50,781 bases of DNA. It comes from Clostridia bacterium (lineage in GTDB: Bacteria; Bacillota; Clostridia; Christensenellales; Borkfalkiaceae). The notes under the pieces were generated by a model. It saw only the letters and a list, made by a program, of their open reading frames with translations, ran no database searches and was not told the origin of the DNA. The stretch covers positions 1-50,781 of the forward strand of contig JAFTTJ010000015.1 in NCBI GenBank assembly GCA_017466825.1, given 5' to 3'. The first letter of the stretch is position 1; each line of letters starts with the position of its first letter. A program made the translations under genes and the position numbers. Of this stretch, positions 41,684 through 50,496 are shown piece after piece.

Positions 41684-42951
41684 CCCTTATTCTCCCCTAA
41701 AACGTCCTTGTAAATTTGGACGATTTTTTGATATAAATCGTTGCCTTCGTGCAAGGCAATAGAACTCTCTCTTGCTTTTTTAGAAAGCGCCGTCGCCAAG
41801 TCGTCGTTTTCAAAAATATCTTCTATATATTTTACGGCCAAGGGATATTCCTCAAAACGGTACAAAAATCCGTTTTCGCCGTGTTTGACGTATTCGGGAA
41901 TTCCGCCAACCGCCGTAGATACGCAAGGCACGCCGACCATCATCCCCTCTTTAAGCGAACTGGAATGATTTTCTATTGCCGAACTCATTATAAATACGTG
42001 CGTTTTTTCATACCTTTCGGCAAGTTCTTCTTGGCTAAGTCTTCCGAGCCAAACTACGTTTTGCTCAACCCCTAATTCTTTAATCAAATTCTCGATATAT
42101 TTCGTATATCCGTTCTTTTTTAGTTTTTCTTTTAGCGAACTTCCGCCGACCATTTTAGTCCCCGGAACGTACACTTTTAAGTCGGGATATTTTTCCTTTA
42201 AAATAGCCGCCGCCCTAAGCGCCATATGTAGGCCTTTTATCGTATAGCCCGACGCCGTGCAAGTTAAAGAATGCCTTTCAATTTTGCTTATATCCCATTG
42301 TTTTTGGGCAAAGACCTTATTTATGCTAAGCGCTAAAGCGTAAGTTTTTATATTTGGAACGATAGCCCTTATATTACTGTTACACCACTCGTTTTCGCTT
42401 ATAATACTAGCCGCAAGAGAAAGCATCTCTTTCTCTTTTAAAGCAGATTTTTGGTATTTTTTCTGCTGGTCAAGTATGCTATCGCCTTTTAAAAAATCTC
42501 GCAACGTAACCGTCTTTTTTAAGTCTTCGTAAGGTATACCCGCCTGGTAGTAGCGCGCGATTGAACCGAGATACCCCTGCATATAAATAACCGACGGTAT
42601 ACCCTTTGCCTGCCTTAAAGCGCATAGCCCGTGAGTAAATTCCGTACCCCAAACTTGAATTAAGTCGGGTTTTTCTTGAGACAGTAAATTTTGCCAAGCC
42701 AAAATATTGCCCTTTTTATTTTCGTTATATAAAGGGGGATAATCGTCTGGCAAAGCGTAATAGGTTACCCCGTCGTGAGAATATTTAACCCTCTCTTTAG
42801 TAGGCAATACGGTTGCAACGACTATTTCGTGCTCTTTTTTTTGCTTAAAGTCGCCTAAAAGGGCGTCCATCCAAACGCCGTTGCCATCCTTTTTATACAA
42901 GTGGCGACTAAAATCGTTTAAAACTACGTTAACTATCCACAGTATTTTCAC
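41680..42951 (-). CDS. Family 4 glycosyltransferase
   Basis: 423 aa. GT-B layout; the donor half has VWLGRLSQEELAERYEK and SSAIENHSSSLKEGMMVGVP (the Glu pair is Glu-x-x-x-x-x-x-Glu like). The start codon is GTG (42949-42951) with AAGGGGG about 10 nt upstream. It overlaps the end of the Wzy-like gene by 23 nt and the next gene by 4 nt. Confidence 0.88.
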   Translation of the reverse strand: MKILWIVNVVLNDFSRHLYKKDGNGVWMDALLGDFKQKKEHEIVVATVLPTKERVKYSHDGVTYYALPDDYPPLYNENKKGNILAWQNLLSQEKPDLIQVWGTEFTHGLCALRQAKGIPSVIYMQGYLGSIARYYQAGIPYEDLKKTVTLRDFLKGDSILDQQKKYQKSALKEKEMLSLAASIISENEWCNSNIRAIVPNIKTYALALSINKVFAQKQWDISKIERHSLTCTASGYTIKGLHMALRAAAILKEKYPDLKVYVPGTKMVGGSSLKEKLKKNGYTKYIENLIKELGVEQNVVWLGRLSQEELAERYEKTHVFIMSSAIENHSSSLKEGMMVGVPCVSTAVGGIPEYVKHGENGFLYRFEEYPLAVKYIEDIFENDDLATALSKKARESSIALHEGNDLYQKIVQIYKDVLGENKG

Positions 42952-44161
42952 TATTTTCGTCCCCCTTGTAAATTACTTTTAAAAATATGGGAATTATGAC
43001 CGTAAGTACGATAAGCCACATGCCCGTGTTGACGAGAGAAAGAAGTATCGTTTGAACGAATAGCCAAACGACAAATCCAAACCCTTCTTTATTTTTATAC
43101 GGCGCTAAAAAGTATCTATAAATAACGTAGTAAGCAAAGATTAAAACGCTTAGTCCAATTATCCCAAATTGCGCCGTAAAGTCGAGTATAAACGAGTGTC
43201 CGCTATTATGTCCACCACCCCAGTAAGAGCCCAATATAGGGCTATTTATAAAAGTGTTTATTGCTCTTTCATACAAAGCGATTCTATTGTCGTCACTACC
43301 TTCAATACCTTCTCTACCTCCCGCTAAGGATCTTAAACGCTCGGAAATAAACTTATTGTCTATAACGTCCGCAAACCACATTAAAAGGTCAGAAAAAAGG
43401 GTGAAAAAGGTTACGGTTATGACTATTACGCACACAACCCATACTATAAGTTGTTTTGGCGTTAGCTTTTTATTTAAGAAATAGGTAAACGTGGTTAAAA
43501 GAGTTAAAAGTAAAGCCGTCGTATAACCCGAAAAAATTGAAAGGGCAAAGACTAACGCCGTACATAAAAAAGCGTAAATCTTTTTTAGTTTGCCCGTCTT
43601 TTGGGCTAAAACGACTAACGGATGAATTAAAACCACCATGTAAACGAATTCATATCCGCCGATATTTCGCCAGTTATATAAAACGGCTTTCGCGGCGTCT
43701 GGGTTATCGACGGTAGCCAAATATCTAGACGCATCGGGGAATTCCATACACCCTATAATCGTCGTAACACAGGTAATTAAACAAAGCCAAAAAATTATCT
43801 TTGCAAAAAACTCGAACTTTTCGCTTTTTGCGTGATTTAAAAAATAATATCCGAGCACTACGGGCATAAGATCAAGCACCGCTTGGTATCCCCATAGAAT
43901 AATGTTTCCCCTAGGCAAAAGAAACGTAAGCAACTTCCAAAGCAAAAAAGGAACGAGTAAAACGATACAGTCGTTGAGCGAGCGAGCGCCCTTTATAAGC
44001 ATTACGAGCGCGACGAGCGCGACGACTACTAGCATATAAAAATATGTCGTCAAATAACTGCTTATAAACCTTGAAACGATAGGCGCGATAGAATAGGCAA
44101 ACGCCACTATTATAAGCAATTCTATTAAGTTGAGTTTTAAAGGCTCTCTCTTTGCTAACAT
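42929..44161 (-). CDS. Wzy/O-antigen-ligase-type polytopic membrane protein
   Basis: 410 aa with ten to twelve hydrophobic segments. The large outer loop before the last helices contains GSYWGGGHNSGHSFILDF, matching the Wzy_C / O-antigen ligase pattern with the conserved His. It would polymerise repeat units or transfer the glycan to an acceptor outside the membrane. An ABC exporter without a flippase in the same locus makes the ligase role at least as likely as a polymerase role (inference). Confidence 0.88.
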   Translation of the reverse strand: MLAKREPLKLNLIELLIIVAFAYSIAPIVSRFISSYLTTYFYMLVVVALVALVMLIKGARSLNDCIVLLVPFLLWKLLTFLLPRGNIILWGYQAVLDLMPVVLGYYFLNHAKSEKFEFFAKIIFWLCLITCVTTIIGCMEFPDASRYLATVDNPDAAKAVLYNWRNIGGYEFVYMVVLIHPLVVLAQKTGKLKKIYAFLCTALVFALSIFSGYTTALLLTLLTTFTYFLNKKLTPKQLIVWVVCVIVITVTFFTLFSDLLMWFADVIDNKFISERLRSLAGGREGIEGSDDNRIALYERAINTFINSPILGSYWGGGHNSGHSFILDFTAQFGIIGLSVLIFAYYVIYRYFLAPYKNKEGFGFVVWLFVQTILLSLVNTGMWLIVLTVIIPIFLKVIYKGDENSENTVDS

Positions 44162-45319
44162 TTAAAAATTCTCTTCTAAAAACTTAATTATTTTCTTTGC
44201 CTGTACGGTATTGGACTTTTCGTTTAAAACGAATTCTCTTGCCTCTTTTCCCTTTTGCAAACGCATTGCCAAATCGCTTTTAAAAACGTCGTTTAACGCT
44301 CTAGCAATCCCGTCTGCACTCTCGTCTTCAACGGCGTAGACGTGTGGGTAATACTCGGGTGGCATGCCCGGAAGTTTTGTTGTTAAAATAGGCGTTCCCG
44401 AAACCATATATTCCATATTTTTGGACGGGAAGGAATACTTAGTGTAGTCGGGCGCGGTGGGGCGTGGATTTACGAGTAGCGCTGAGCGCTGTTCGACTTC
44501 TACCACTTCGCTATTTAGGCGAATGCCCATATATTTAACCGAAGGATTGGTCTTACAAATTTCTTCGAGTTCTTCTCTATAATCGCCGTCGCCGAAAATT
44601 TGAAGTTCAGCGTCTGGCAAGTTGGCTTTTAAAAAACCTTCGACGAGCGTCTGTATGCCGTACAGTTTTTTAATACTGCCTGCGTACACTATCACCTTTT
44701 TGCCCGTTTTAACTTCGTAGCGTTCACTATCGGCTATTTCGCCGAGAGTGTCGTCGGAATGCCCTTCTAAAACGATATACGGCTTGCCGTCTTTATTCAC
44801 CCTTTCGTTCATCTGCTCGGTTAAAAAAATATATCCGTCGGCTTTTGAAAGCAGTTTATTGTACTTTTTTGCCGTCTTTTGGTCAAATTGGTAATCGGGT
44901 AGGTCGGTCACTATCATAACGACGGGAATTTTGCTCTTGTTTGCAACGCTCGCCATACCCGTTGCGTTAGCCCTGTTTAAACAGTCGCAAATGACGATAG
45001 CGTCCTTTTCCTTTTTGTACCTTTTGACTGCGCGCCTTGCGCCAAAATAAATCATTGCTTGGCGGAAAAGTGGTAAATTTATCGTTTTGTAATAATGGTA
45101 ATTTACGCCGTCTTCTACTTCGTCTTTTTCGCAGATAAAGAGTTTTTTCGTGACGTTTCTGTTAATGGGTAGCCCCGAATAACAATAGACGTCCGCCCCG
45201 CTCTTTTTAAGACCAATCATTAAAAGCCTATGATACTTTTGCGCAGGTTGCACCGACGAAGTATTTAGTTGTCGATATTTTTCTTCGGAGCAATTTGCGC
45301 AACCGTAAATAATTTTCAT
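44162..45319 (-). CDS. Family 4 glycosyltransferase
   Basis: 385 aa. GT-B with VYAGSIKKLYGIQTLVEGF at the donor domain and FPSKNMEYMVSGTPILTTK near the C-terminus. The N-terminus (MKIIYGCANCSEEKYRQL) is unusual for GT4. It overlaps its upstream neighbour by 4 nt and ends directly before the Wzy-like gene. Confidence 0.87.
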   Translation of the reverse strand: MKIIYGCANCSEEKYRQLNTSSVQPAQKYHRLLMIGLKKSGADVYCYSGLPINRNVTKKLFICEKDEVEDGVNYHYYKTINLPLFRQAMIYFGARRAVKRYKKEKDAIVICDCLNRANATGMASVANKSKIPVVMIVTDLPDYQFDQKTAKKYNKLLSKADGYIFLTEQMNERVNKDGKPYIVLEGHSDDTLGEIADSERYEVKTGKKVIVYAGSIKKLYGIQTLVEGFLKANLPDAELQIFGDGDYREELEEICKTNPSVKYMGIRLNSEVVEVEQRSALLVNPRPTAPDYTKYSFPSKNMEYMVSGTPILTTKLPGMPPEYYPHVYAVEDESADGIARALNDVFKSDLAMRLQKGKEAREFVLNEKSNTVQAKKIIKFLEENF

Positions 45320-46404
45320 TGTAAAACCTTTTTAAAAATTTCTATATGCGTTTTAGCCATGTTTTCTATGGTGTAATCACGAATAGTTTTTAGACTTTCT
45401 TCCGCCATTTTTTGCAAAGACGTTTCGTCACTAATAATTTTCAACAATTTTTCTAATGCAATGTCTTCTTTTCCCATAGGGAACAAATAACCGTTTTCCC
45501 CGTCTTGGATGAGTTCTAGTCCCGCAACGCACGTATCGGAAACGACTACGGGCAAGCCCTTTGCCATACCCTCGTTTATGACGAGTCCCCAAACGTCGTA
45601 ACTGGTAGGGTGTATGAGAGCGTCCGCCGCCTTGTAATACTCGTACAACTCAACAGGGGGATGAAAAGGCTCTAAAATCACGTTATTTAAGCCGTTTTCT
45701 CTAATAATTTCTTTGTATTTTTCTAATTCTTCCCCACCGCCGATAAGTAGTAAACAGCAGTTATCGTCTATCTTTTTCCACTCTTTTAAAAGATAATCGT
45801 AACGTTTGAGCGGAATAAACCTACCTACCGCTATCGCTATTTTTTTATCCGTTGGCAATCCTAGTTTTTGTCTTAATCCAAACTTTTCTTGACTATCTAA
45901 CGGCTTTTGCAAAATATCCGTAGCGCGTAAAGTAGAAAAAGTATGAATAAAAATTTTATTTTCGTCTGCGCCGTATCTTAAAAAATACTCTTTTGCATGC
46001 TTTCCGCTAGCCATATACGCCGTTGCGCTGGAAAGCAACCAACGCTTTACAATATCCTTTAAAAAATTCTTTTTATGCGGTAAAATGACGCCGTCGCAAT
46101 TTATTGCGTAAGGAACTTTTTCTCGCTTGCATTTGGCAATTAGTTTTCGACTTTCTTTGGTTGAATATTCATAAAAAGCCACTAAAGAATACGACTGTAA
46201 GTTTTTACACGCTTCTAAAAACTTTTTTCGTCCGCTTTCTTCTTCTAAAAGATAATATTTACCTTGCAAAAACCACCGCTCGTCGCGTTTATCGCCTACG
46301 CTCGTTTCAAAAAACACGTCCACTTGAAAATCTTTTGTAAAACTCTCAAAAAGTTCAAACCTATAAGGCGCAGGATAAGTTGATAAAATTAGGATTTTTT
46401 GCAT
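45316..46404 (-). CDS. Family 4 glycosyltransferase
   Basis: 362 aa. GT-B with ILSTYPAPYRFELFESF at the start and donor motifs AIAVGRFIPLKRYDYLL and TSYDVWGLVINEGMAKGLPVV, which include the Glu near the nucleotide. The DVWGLVINE signature fits the retaining GT4 group. A 36-nt gap precedes it. Confidence 0.92.
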   Translation of the reverse strand: MQKILILSTYPAPYRFELFESFTKDFQVDVFFETSVGDKRDERWFLQGKYYLLEEESGRKKFLEACKNLQSYSLVAFYEYSTKESRKLIAKCKREKVPYAINCDGVILPHKKNFLKDIVKRWLLSSATAYMASGKHAKEYFLRYGADENKIFIHTFSTLRATDILQKPLDSQEKFGLRQKLGLPTDKKIAIAVGRFIPLKRYDYLLKEWKKIDDNCCLLLIGGGEELEKYKEIIRENGLNNVILEPFHPPVELYEYYKAADALIHPTSYDVWGLVINEGMAKGLPVVVSDTCVAGLELIQDGENGYLFPMGKEDIALEKLLKIISDETSLQKMAEESLKTIRDYTIENMAKTHIEIFKKVLQ

Positions 46405-46440
46405 AATATTTCTTCCTTAATGTCTCTCTTTTTTAGCGAT

Positions 46441-47643
46441 TTACTCTTCCGCCTTGAATAATTCTAAATATTTTTTTATAAGGGTTTCCTTTGATAAATT
46501 TTCCTGTAAATACTGCCTAGAACAAACGCTTATAGGCTTGTCCTTTAAATCTAAAACGGCTTTTACAAGCCCGTCAACGTCACCTGCGGGCGCGCATACG
46601 CCTGCGCTTGCCCTTTTAATTGTTTCCGCTAGCTCGCTATCTAAGTCAAAGGACGCTATAATTGGCGTATTGCAAGCCATTATGCTCCACGTTTTGCTAG
46701 GAAGCGCCGTTTTGCCAACGCCTTTTTTACAAATGATGAGCGACGCGTCGCCTAGGCTGTAAACTTCGGATATTCTTTCTTTTGGCAGTAACGGATTTAC
46801 GGTTACGTTTGTTAAATTCCTTTCCTTTACGGCGGTTTCAAAGTCCCCGTACTCAGCGCCGCCGCCGAACACGACGAAATGCACTTTTTGATCGCCTTTT
46901 AACTTTTCAGCGACGTCTAAAATAATATCCGCGCCTTGCGCATAGCCCATATTGCCTGCGTAAACCACGTTAAATTTAGCCCTATCAATGCCAAATTCTT
47001 CAAAAAGCACGTTATCGTTTTTTGCAATCGGCGAAATTTGCCCTAAGTCGATAAAGTTAGGTATTAACGCAAGTTTAGCCTTGTCTACGCCCTTTTGCGT
47101 TAAATTGTCGTAAAAATTTTGCGAAATAACGGCAATTTTATCGGCTAAAGCGTAAGTCTTTTTTTCTATTTTAGTCCCAAGCCACCAGATAGGGCCGCTC
47201 GGCTTTTTTAATATACCCGTAGAAACTAAACTGTCGGGGAAAAGGTCTTGTAGGCTATATATAAATTTAGTCCCTAGTTTTTTAGCAAGTTTACCTGCAA
47301 AAACGCCCATGGTTGGCGGTGTGCTTGCCACGAAAACAAAGTCAACTTTGCCTATTTTTTTTACAATCTTTTTATAACCGCTTTCACACTTTTTATAGCG
47401 AAGAAAACGCCCAAGCGTTGACGAACTTTCCTTTTTCATCTTAAAGCGGTGAATAATAATCCCGTTTTTTTCTTCATACTCGGCAAAGTTTTGGTACTCT
47501 TCGTCAGAAACTCCCCTACAAGGCTGGGGGGTTATTACGTGTACTTCGTTTTGCTTAGCGAGTTCTTCTAAAACGGAAGTATAAATAAAATCGCTCGCAT
47601 ATTTTTCGGGATAAAAATAAGCGGCTAAATATATTATTCTCAT
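46441..47643 (-). CDS. Family 4 glycosyltransferase (WbuB-like)
   Basis: 400 aa. N-terminus IYLAAYFYPEKYASDF and YSLQDLFPDSLVSTG are typical of WbuB-like GT4 enzymes that act on 2-acetamido-6-deoxy sugars such as L-FucNAc. NVVYAGNMGYAQGADIIL forms the donor site. Given capE-F-G in the operon, use of UDP-FucNAc is plausible but inferred. It overlaps the GNAT gene by 4 nt. Confidence 0.88.
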   Translation of the reverse strand: MRIIYLAAYFYPEKYASDFIYTSVLEELAKQNEVHVITPQPCRGVSDEEYQNFAEYEEKNGIIIHRFKMKKESSSTLGRFLRYKKCESGYKKIVKKIGKVDFVFVASTPPTMGVFAGKLAKKLGTKFIYSLQDLFPDSLVSTGILKKPSGPIWWLGTKIEKKTYALADKIAVISQNFYDNLTQKGVDKAKLALIPNFIDLGQISPIAKNDNVLFEEFGIDRAKFNVVYAGNMGYAQGADIILDVAEKLKGDQKVHFVVFGGGAEYGDFETAVKERNLTNVTVNPLLPKERISEVYSLGDASLIICKKGVGKTALPSKTWSIMACNTPIIASFDLDSELAETIKRASAGVCAPAGDVDGLVKAVLDLKDKPISVCSRQYLQENLSKETLIKKYLELFKAEE

Positions 47644-48266
47644 TCCGTTTTCTCCAAATAATATCTATATTCGTTCATTTTTCGATTTTCTTTCGTAGTA
47701 TATTCTCGCTCTAATTTAAACCCGTTTTTTAGGTAAAACGCATTTGCGCCTTCGTTATTTTCGGCATCCGTTTCCAAGCAAATATATTCGCAATCAGAAC
47801 TCTTTTCTATTTCTTTTAAGTGGTTGATAAGTTTTGTACCGACGCCTTTAGACTTTGCCGTAGGCTCAACGCCGATTGACGAAAGTTCGATATACTTTTC
47901 TTCTCTCTTTGCTTCAGACGGCTTTAAAAAGGCGCGAATAAGACGCATAAACACGGTTGGTTTACGCAAAAAAGCGCAAAAACTGTACCAAGCGAAAGGA
48001 ATTAAACTGCCCTTTATCATAAATTTGTAAAGCCCGCTCATATCCGTCGAATAGGCTAAAAACCCAAGTATTTTACCGTCTTGGTCGAACGCGCCGAGAA
48101 GAGTCGACGGCTCGTGATTACAATAGGCGCGGTACATGGTGTTTAAAAAACCCTTGCCCATAAACGTCAAGAAAAACCCTTGAAAGGTTTCAACGTGAAT
48201 TTTGGCAATCTCTTTTATTATCGCCTTTTCATTTTGTTCGATTTTTCTAACAGTTATTTCTTGCAT
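47640..48266 (-). CDS. GNAT-family N-acetyltransferase
   Basis: 208 aa. The C-terminal half has the GNAT acetyl-CoA site (IELSSIGVEPTAKSKGVGTKL, close to R/Q-x-x-G-x-G/A) and the helix ANAFYLKNGFKL. It may acetylate an amino sugar made by the upstream aminotransferase, or a different amine. It lies 12 nt after the initiating transferase gene. Confidence 0.85.
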   Translation of the reverse strand: MQEITVRKIEQNEKAIIKEIAKIHVETFQGFFLTFMGKGFLNTMYRAYCNHEPSTLLGAFDQDGKILGFLAYSTDMSGLYKFMIKGSLIPFAWYSFCAFLRKPTVFMRLIRAFLKPSEAKREEKYIELSSIGVEPTAKSKGVGTKLINHLKEIEKSSDCEYICLETDAENNEGANAFYLKNGFKLEREYTTKENRKMNEYRYYLEKTE

Positions 48267-48278
48267 TTACGCTCCCGT

Positions 48279-48989
48279 TTAGTCCTTGGGCGGTGTGTAC
48301 TTTACCCCCAAAACGGCAAAAACCGTCATAAACATAATTTTTATATCGTTCCAAAAGCCAAATTCTTTTATTGCCGATAAATTATACTTCATTTTGTCGG
48401 GCAAAATTTGCTCTACGTAAGTTTTATCGACGTCTTCCGCGTTAGACAAGAGTTCGTCTTCGTCTTTGTAATAAATGCTCGTAATACTCGTTACCCCTGC
48501 GGGAAGTAGTAAAGTCGCCATCATTTCGGGGGTGTAACTCGCTACGTATTTAGGGACTTCGGGGCGAGTGCCGACAAAGGTCATAGTTCCACGAAAAACG
48601 TCTATGAGTTGACATATTTCATCAAGGCGAAGTTTGCGGATAAACTTGCCCACTCTCGTAATGCGCTTATCGTCGCCGACGGTTACCTGCGCGCCTATTT
48701 TATCGGCGTCTTGCACCATCGTGCGGAATTTAAAGATTTTAAAGGTTTTGCCAAACTGCGTAACCCTTTCTTGTCTGTAAAACACAGGCCCTTTAGAGTC
48801 TATTTTTATGGCGATTGCCAAGATTAAAAAGACCGGCGATAAAATTATTAACATAATCGCCGAAACGAAAATATCAAAACATCTTTTCAAAAATAGGCTA
48901 AACCCCTTCTTTTTTAAAACGTCGTAATACTCTTTTACTTCGGCAGTTTGAAACTCTTTAGGCAATTCTTCCCATTTTTTTAAAAGCAT
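48279..48989 (-). CDS. Initiating phosphoglycosyltransferase (bacterial sugar transferase)
   Basis: About 236 aa from the ATG at 48989; a TTG one codon earlier is rejected. It is a short PF02397 enzyme with one hydrophobic segment (FVSAIMLIILSPVFLILAIAI), then KGPVFYRQERV, FKIFKFRTM and the conserved VGTRPEVP. It is like the PglC/WcaJ catalytic core without the extra WcaJ N-terminal helices. It should place the first sugar-phosphate on undecaprenyl phosphate. Its ATG overlaps the upstream stop codon by one base. Confidence 0.92.
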   Translation of the reverse strand: MLLKKWEELPKEFQTAEVKEYYDVLKKKGFSLFLKRCFDIFVSAIMLIILSPVFLILAIAIKIDSKGPVFYRQERVTQFGKTFKIFKFRTMVQDADKIGAQVTVGDDKRITRVGKFIRKLRLDEICQLIDVFRGTMTFVGTRPEVPKYVASYTPEMMATLLLPAGVTSITSIYYKDEDELLSNAEDVDKTYVEQILPDKMKYNLSAIKEFGFWNDIKIMFMTVFAVLGVKYTPPKD

Positions 48990-50191
48990 CAAACGTACTC
49001 CTTTATTATCCTAACGAAATTTGTTATGACGTAGTCTACTTCTTCATCCGTCAAACGAGTGTGAAGGGGTAAGGTTATTTCGTTTTCAAAAAAGGCGTAA
49101 GCGTTTGGGAAATCTTTTATATCAAACCCCAAATTTTTATACGCCGTGTGCATAGGCAACGGCTTATAGTGTACGTTACACGCAATGCCCGCCTGCGCCA
49201 TTTTAATAATAATCTCATTGCGTTGGGTTAAGTTTACGTTAGGCACTCTCGCAATATACAAGTGCCCCGAAGACGAATGCCCGTCCGTATAATGGGGTAA
49301 AGTTTTAACTCCGTAAGGAGTAAACGCCTCGTCGTATTTGCCTATAATTTCCTTTCTTCTTTCAAGCATTTTGGGGTATCTTGCAAATTGCGCAAGCCCA
49401 ATGCCCGCCATGACGTCGGTCATATTGCACTTATAATAAGTGCCGACTATATCGTATTCCCAAGCGCCGAGTTGGGTTTTTGCCAAAGCGTCTTTAGACT
49501 GTCCGTGCAATGATAACAGTTGAAGTTTTTTGTAAATTTCTTCGTCGTCAACGCCGTCAATAGTCTTCCACGTGAGCGCTCCGCCTTCCGCCGTGGTTAA
49601 ATTCTTTACGGCGTGGAAGGAAAAAGACGAAAAATCGGCAACGCTACCGAGCGGTCTGCCACGCCAAGTCGCACCAAAAGAGTGCGCGGTGTCAGCCATA
49701 ACGGCAACCCTGCCTATGCTTTGTTGAATTTTGTTTTTGGGGCGAAATAACCCCTTCTTTTCATTTACGATTTTAAAAAGCCTATCGTAATCGCAAGGCA
49801 CACCGCCTACGTCAACGGGAATAATAGCCTTCGTGTTTTCGTTAATGGCGGCGGAAACTGCGTCGTAATCCATCTCGGGCGAGTCTTTTTGACTGTCGAT
49901 AAGCACGAGTTTAGCCCCCACGTGACAAACGATTGAAGCCGAAGCCGTGTAAGTGTACGCAGGCACGATAACTTCATCCCCTTCGCCAATTTCAAGCACG
50001 CGAAGGGCAAGTTCGGCGCAAGCTGTTTGCGAATTTAAGCAAACCGCCTTATTTACACCGCAATAATTTGCTATTTGTCTTTCAAATTCTTTTACTTTGG
50101 GCCCCGTAGTAATCCAACCCGACTTTAACGCGTCGGTAACTTCTTTAATTTCAAGTTCGCTCATATCGGGTGGTGAAAAAGGTATGTTCAT
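48989..50191 (-). CDS. DegT/DnrJ/EryC1/StrS-family sugar aminotransferase
   Basis: 400 aa. The PLP lysine is Lys196 in SFSFHAVKNLTTAEGG, with Asp167 in ADTAH for the pyridine nitrogen. The C-terminal HYKPLPMHTAY is typical for the family. It should aminate a UDP-4-keto-6-deoxy sugar, giving a 4-amino sugar. No PglF-type dehydratase is seen nearby, so its substrate must come from elsewhere or from the CapE product. AGGGGC precedes the ATG. It is the first gene of the operon, behind a consensus promoter. Confidence 0.92.
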   Translation of the reverse strand: MNIPFSPPDMSELEIKEVTDALKSGWITTGPKVKEFERQIANYCGVNKAVCLNSQTACAELALRVLEIGEGDEVIVPAYTYTASASIVCHVGAKLVLIDSQKDSPEMDYDAVSAAINENTKAIIPVDVGGVPCDYDRLFKIVNEKKGLFRPKNKIQQSIGRVAVMADTAHSFGATWRGRPLGSVADFSSFSFHAVKNLTTAEGGALTWKTIDGVDDEEIYKKLQLLSLHGQSKDALAKTQLGAWEYDIVGTYYKCNMTDVMAGIGLAQFARYPKMLERRKEIIGKYDEAFTPYGVKTLPHYTDGHSSSGHLYIARVPNVNLTQRNEIIIKMAQAGIACNVHYKPLPMHTAYKNLGFDIKDFPNAYAFFENEITLPLHTRLTDEEVDYVITNFVRIIKEYV

Positions 50192-50257
50192 AATTGCGCC
50201 CCTATCGTGTAAATTTTTGCCTAATTCGGCTATTATAATATATACTATATCATTAGT

Positions 50258-50286
50258 ATTATAGCACTTGTTTTACACCTTGTCAA
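50258..50286 (-). promoter_or_regulatory. Consensus sigma-A promoter of the polysaccharide operon
   Basis: On the minus strand TTGACA (50281-50286), a 17-nt spacer and TATAAT (50258-50263) form a perfect match. The start is expected near 50250, about 60 nt before the first gene. The leader holds a small GCC/GGC stem and ends in AGGGGC before the ATG. Confidence 0.9.
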
Positions 50287-50321
50287 CTCTTGCCCAAAAT
50301 TATTATTATAAATATAATAAT

Positions 50322-50350
50322 AGCCCCGTTAAACGGGGCTTGTTTTTTGA
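50322..50350 (+). terminator. Intrinsic terminator
   Basis: AGCCCCGT and ACGGGGCT form an 8-bp stem with a TAA loop, followed by TGTTTTTT on the plus strand. On the minus strand the stem is followed by ATTATTATATTT, a weaker tail. As no plus-strand gene is close, it may also serve leftward transcripts from outside the window. Confidence 0.8.
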
Positions 50351-50372
50351 GTTTTTAAAACGTTGCAACAAT

Positions 50373-50408
50373 AAACCCGACGGGCTTTCCGTCGGGTTTT
50401 ATTGTTTG
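50373..50408. terminator. Second, bidirectional-type terminator
   Basis: AAACCCGACGG and CCGTCGGGTTT form an 11-bp stem with a GCTTT loop. T-rich sequence follows on the plus strand (TTATTGTTTG) and on the minus strand (TTTATTGTT). Together with the neighbouring hairpin it insulates the polysaccharide promoter. Confidence 0.85.
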
Positions 50409-50422
50409 TTCTTAGATTTTTA

Positions 50423-50461
50423 GATTGCCACGCCTACGATTGTAGGCTCGCAATGACAATC
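50423..50461. repeat. REP-like palindrome of the TTGCCACG...CGCAATGACA type
   Basis: TTGC-CAC-GCCTAC / GTAGGC-TC-GCAA with a GATT loop, flanked by GAT and GACAATC. This is the widespread dispersed palindrome whose complement reads CATTGCGAG...GTGGCAATC in many bacterial genomes (from memory of the motif). The following stretch 50461-50495 (CCCCCAGTCACCTTTGCACA and GGGCC) looks like a decayed piece of another common dispersed repeat. Confidence 0.65.
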
Positions 50462-50496
50462 CCCCAGTCACCTTTGCACAAATGGGCCTTTTATAA

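Noticed and set aside
23967-50191. Prophage or integrative element covering the polysaccharide locus
   Set aside because: No integrase, structural phage gene or conjugation gene is present, and all genes fit glycan synthesis and export.
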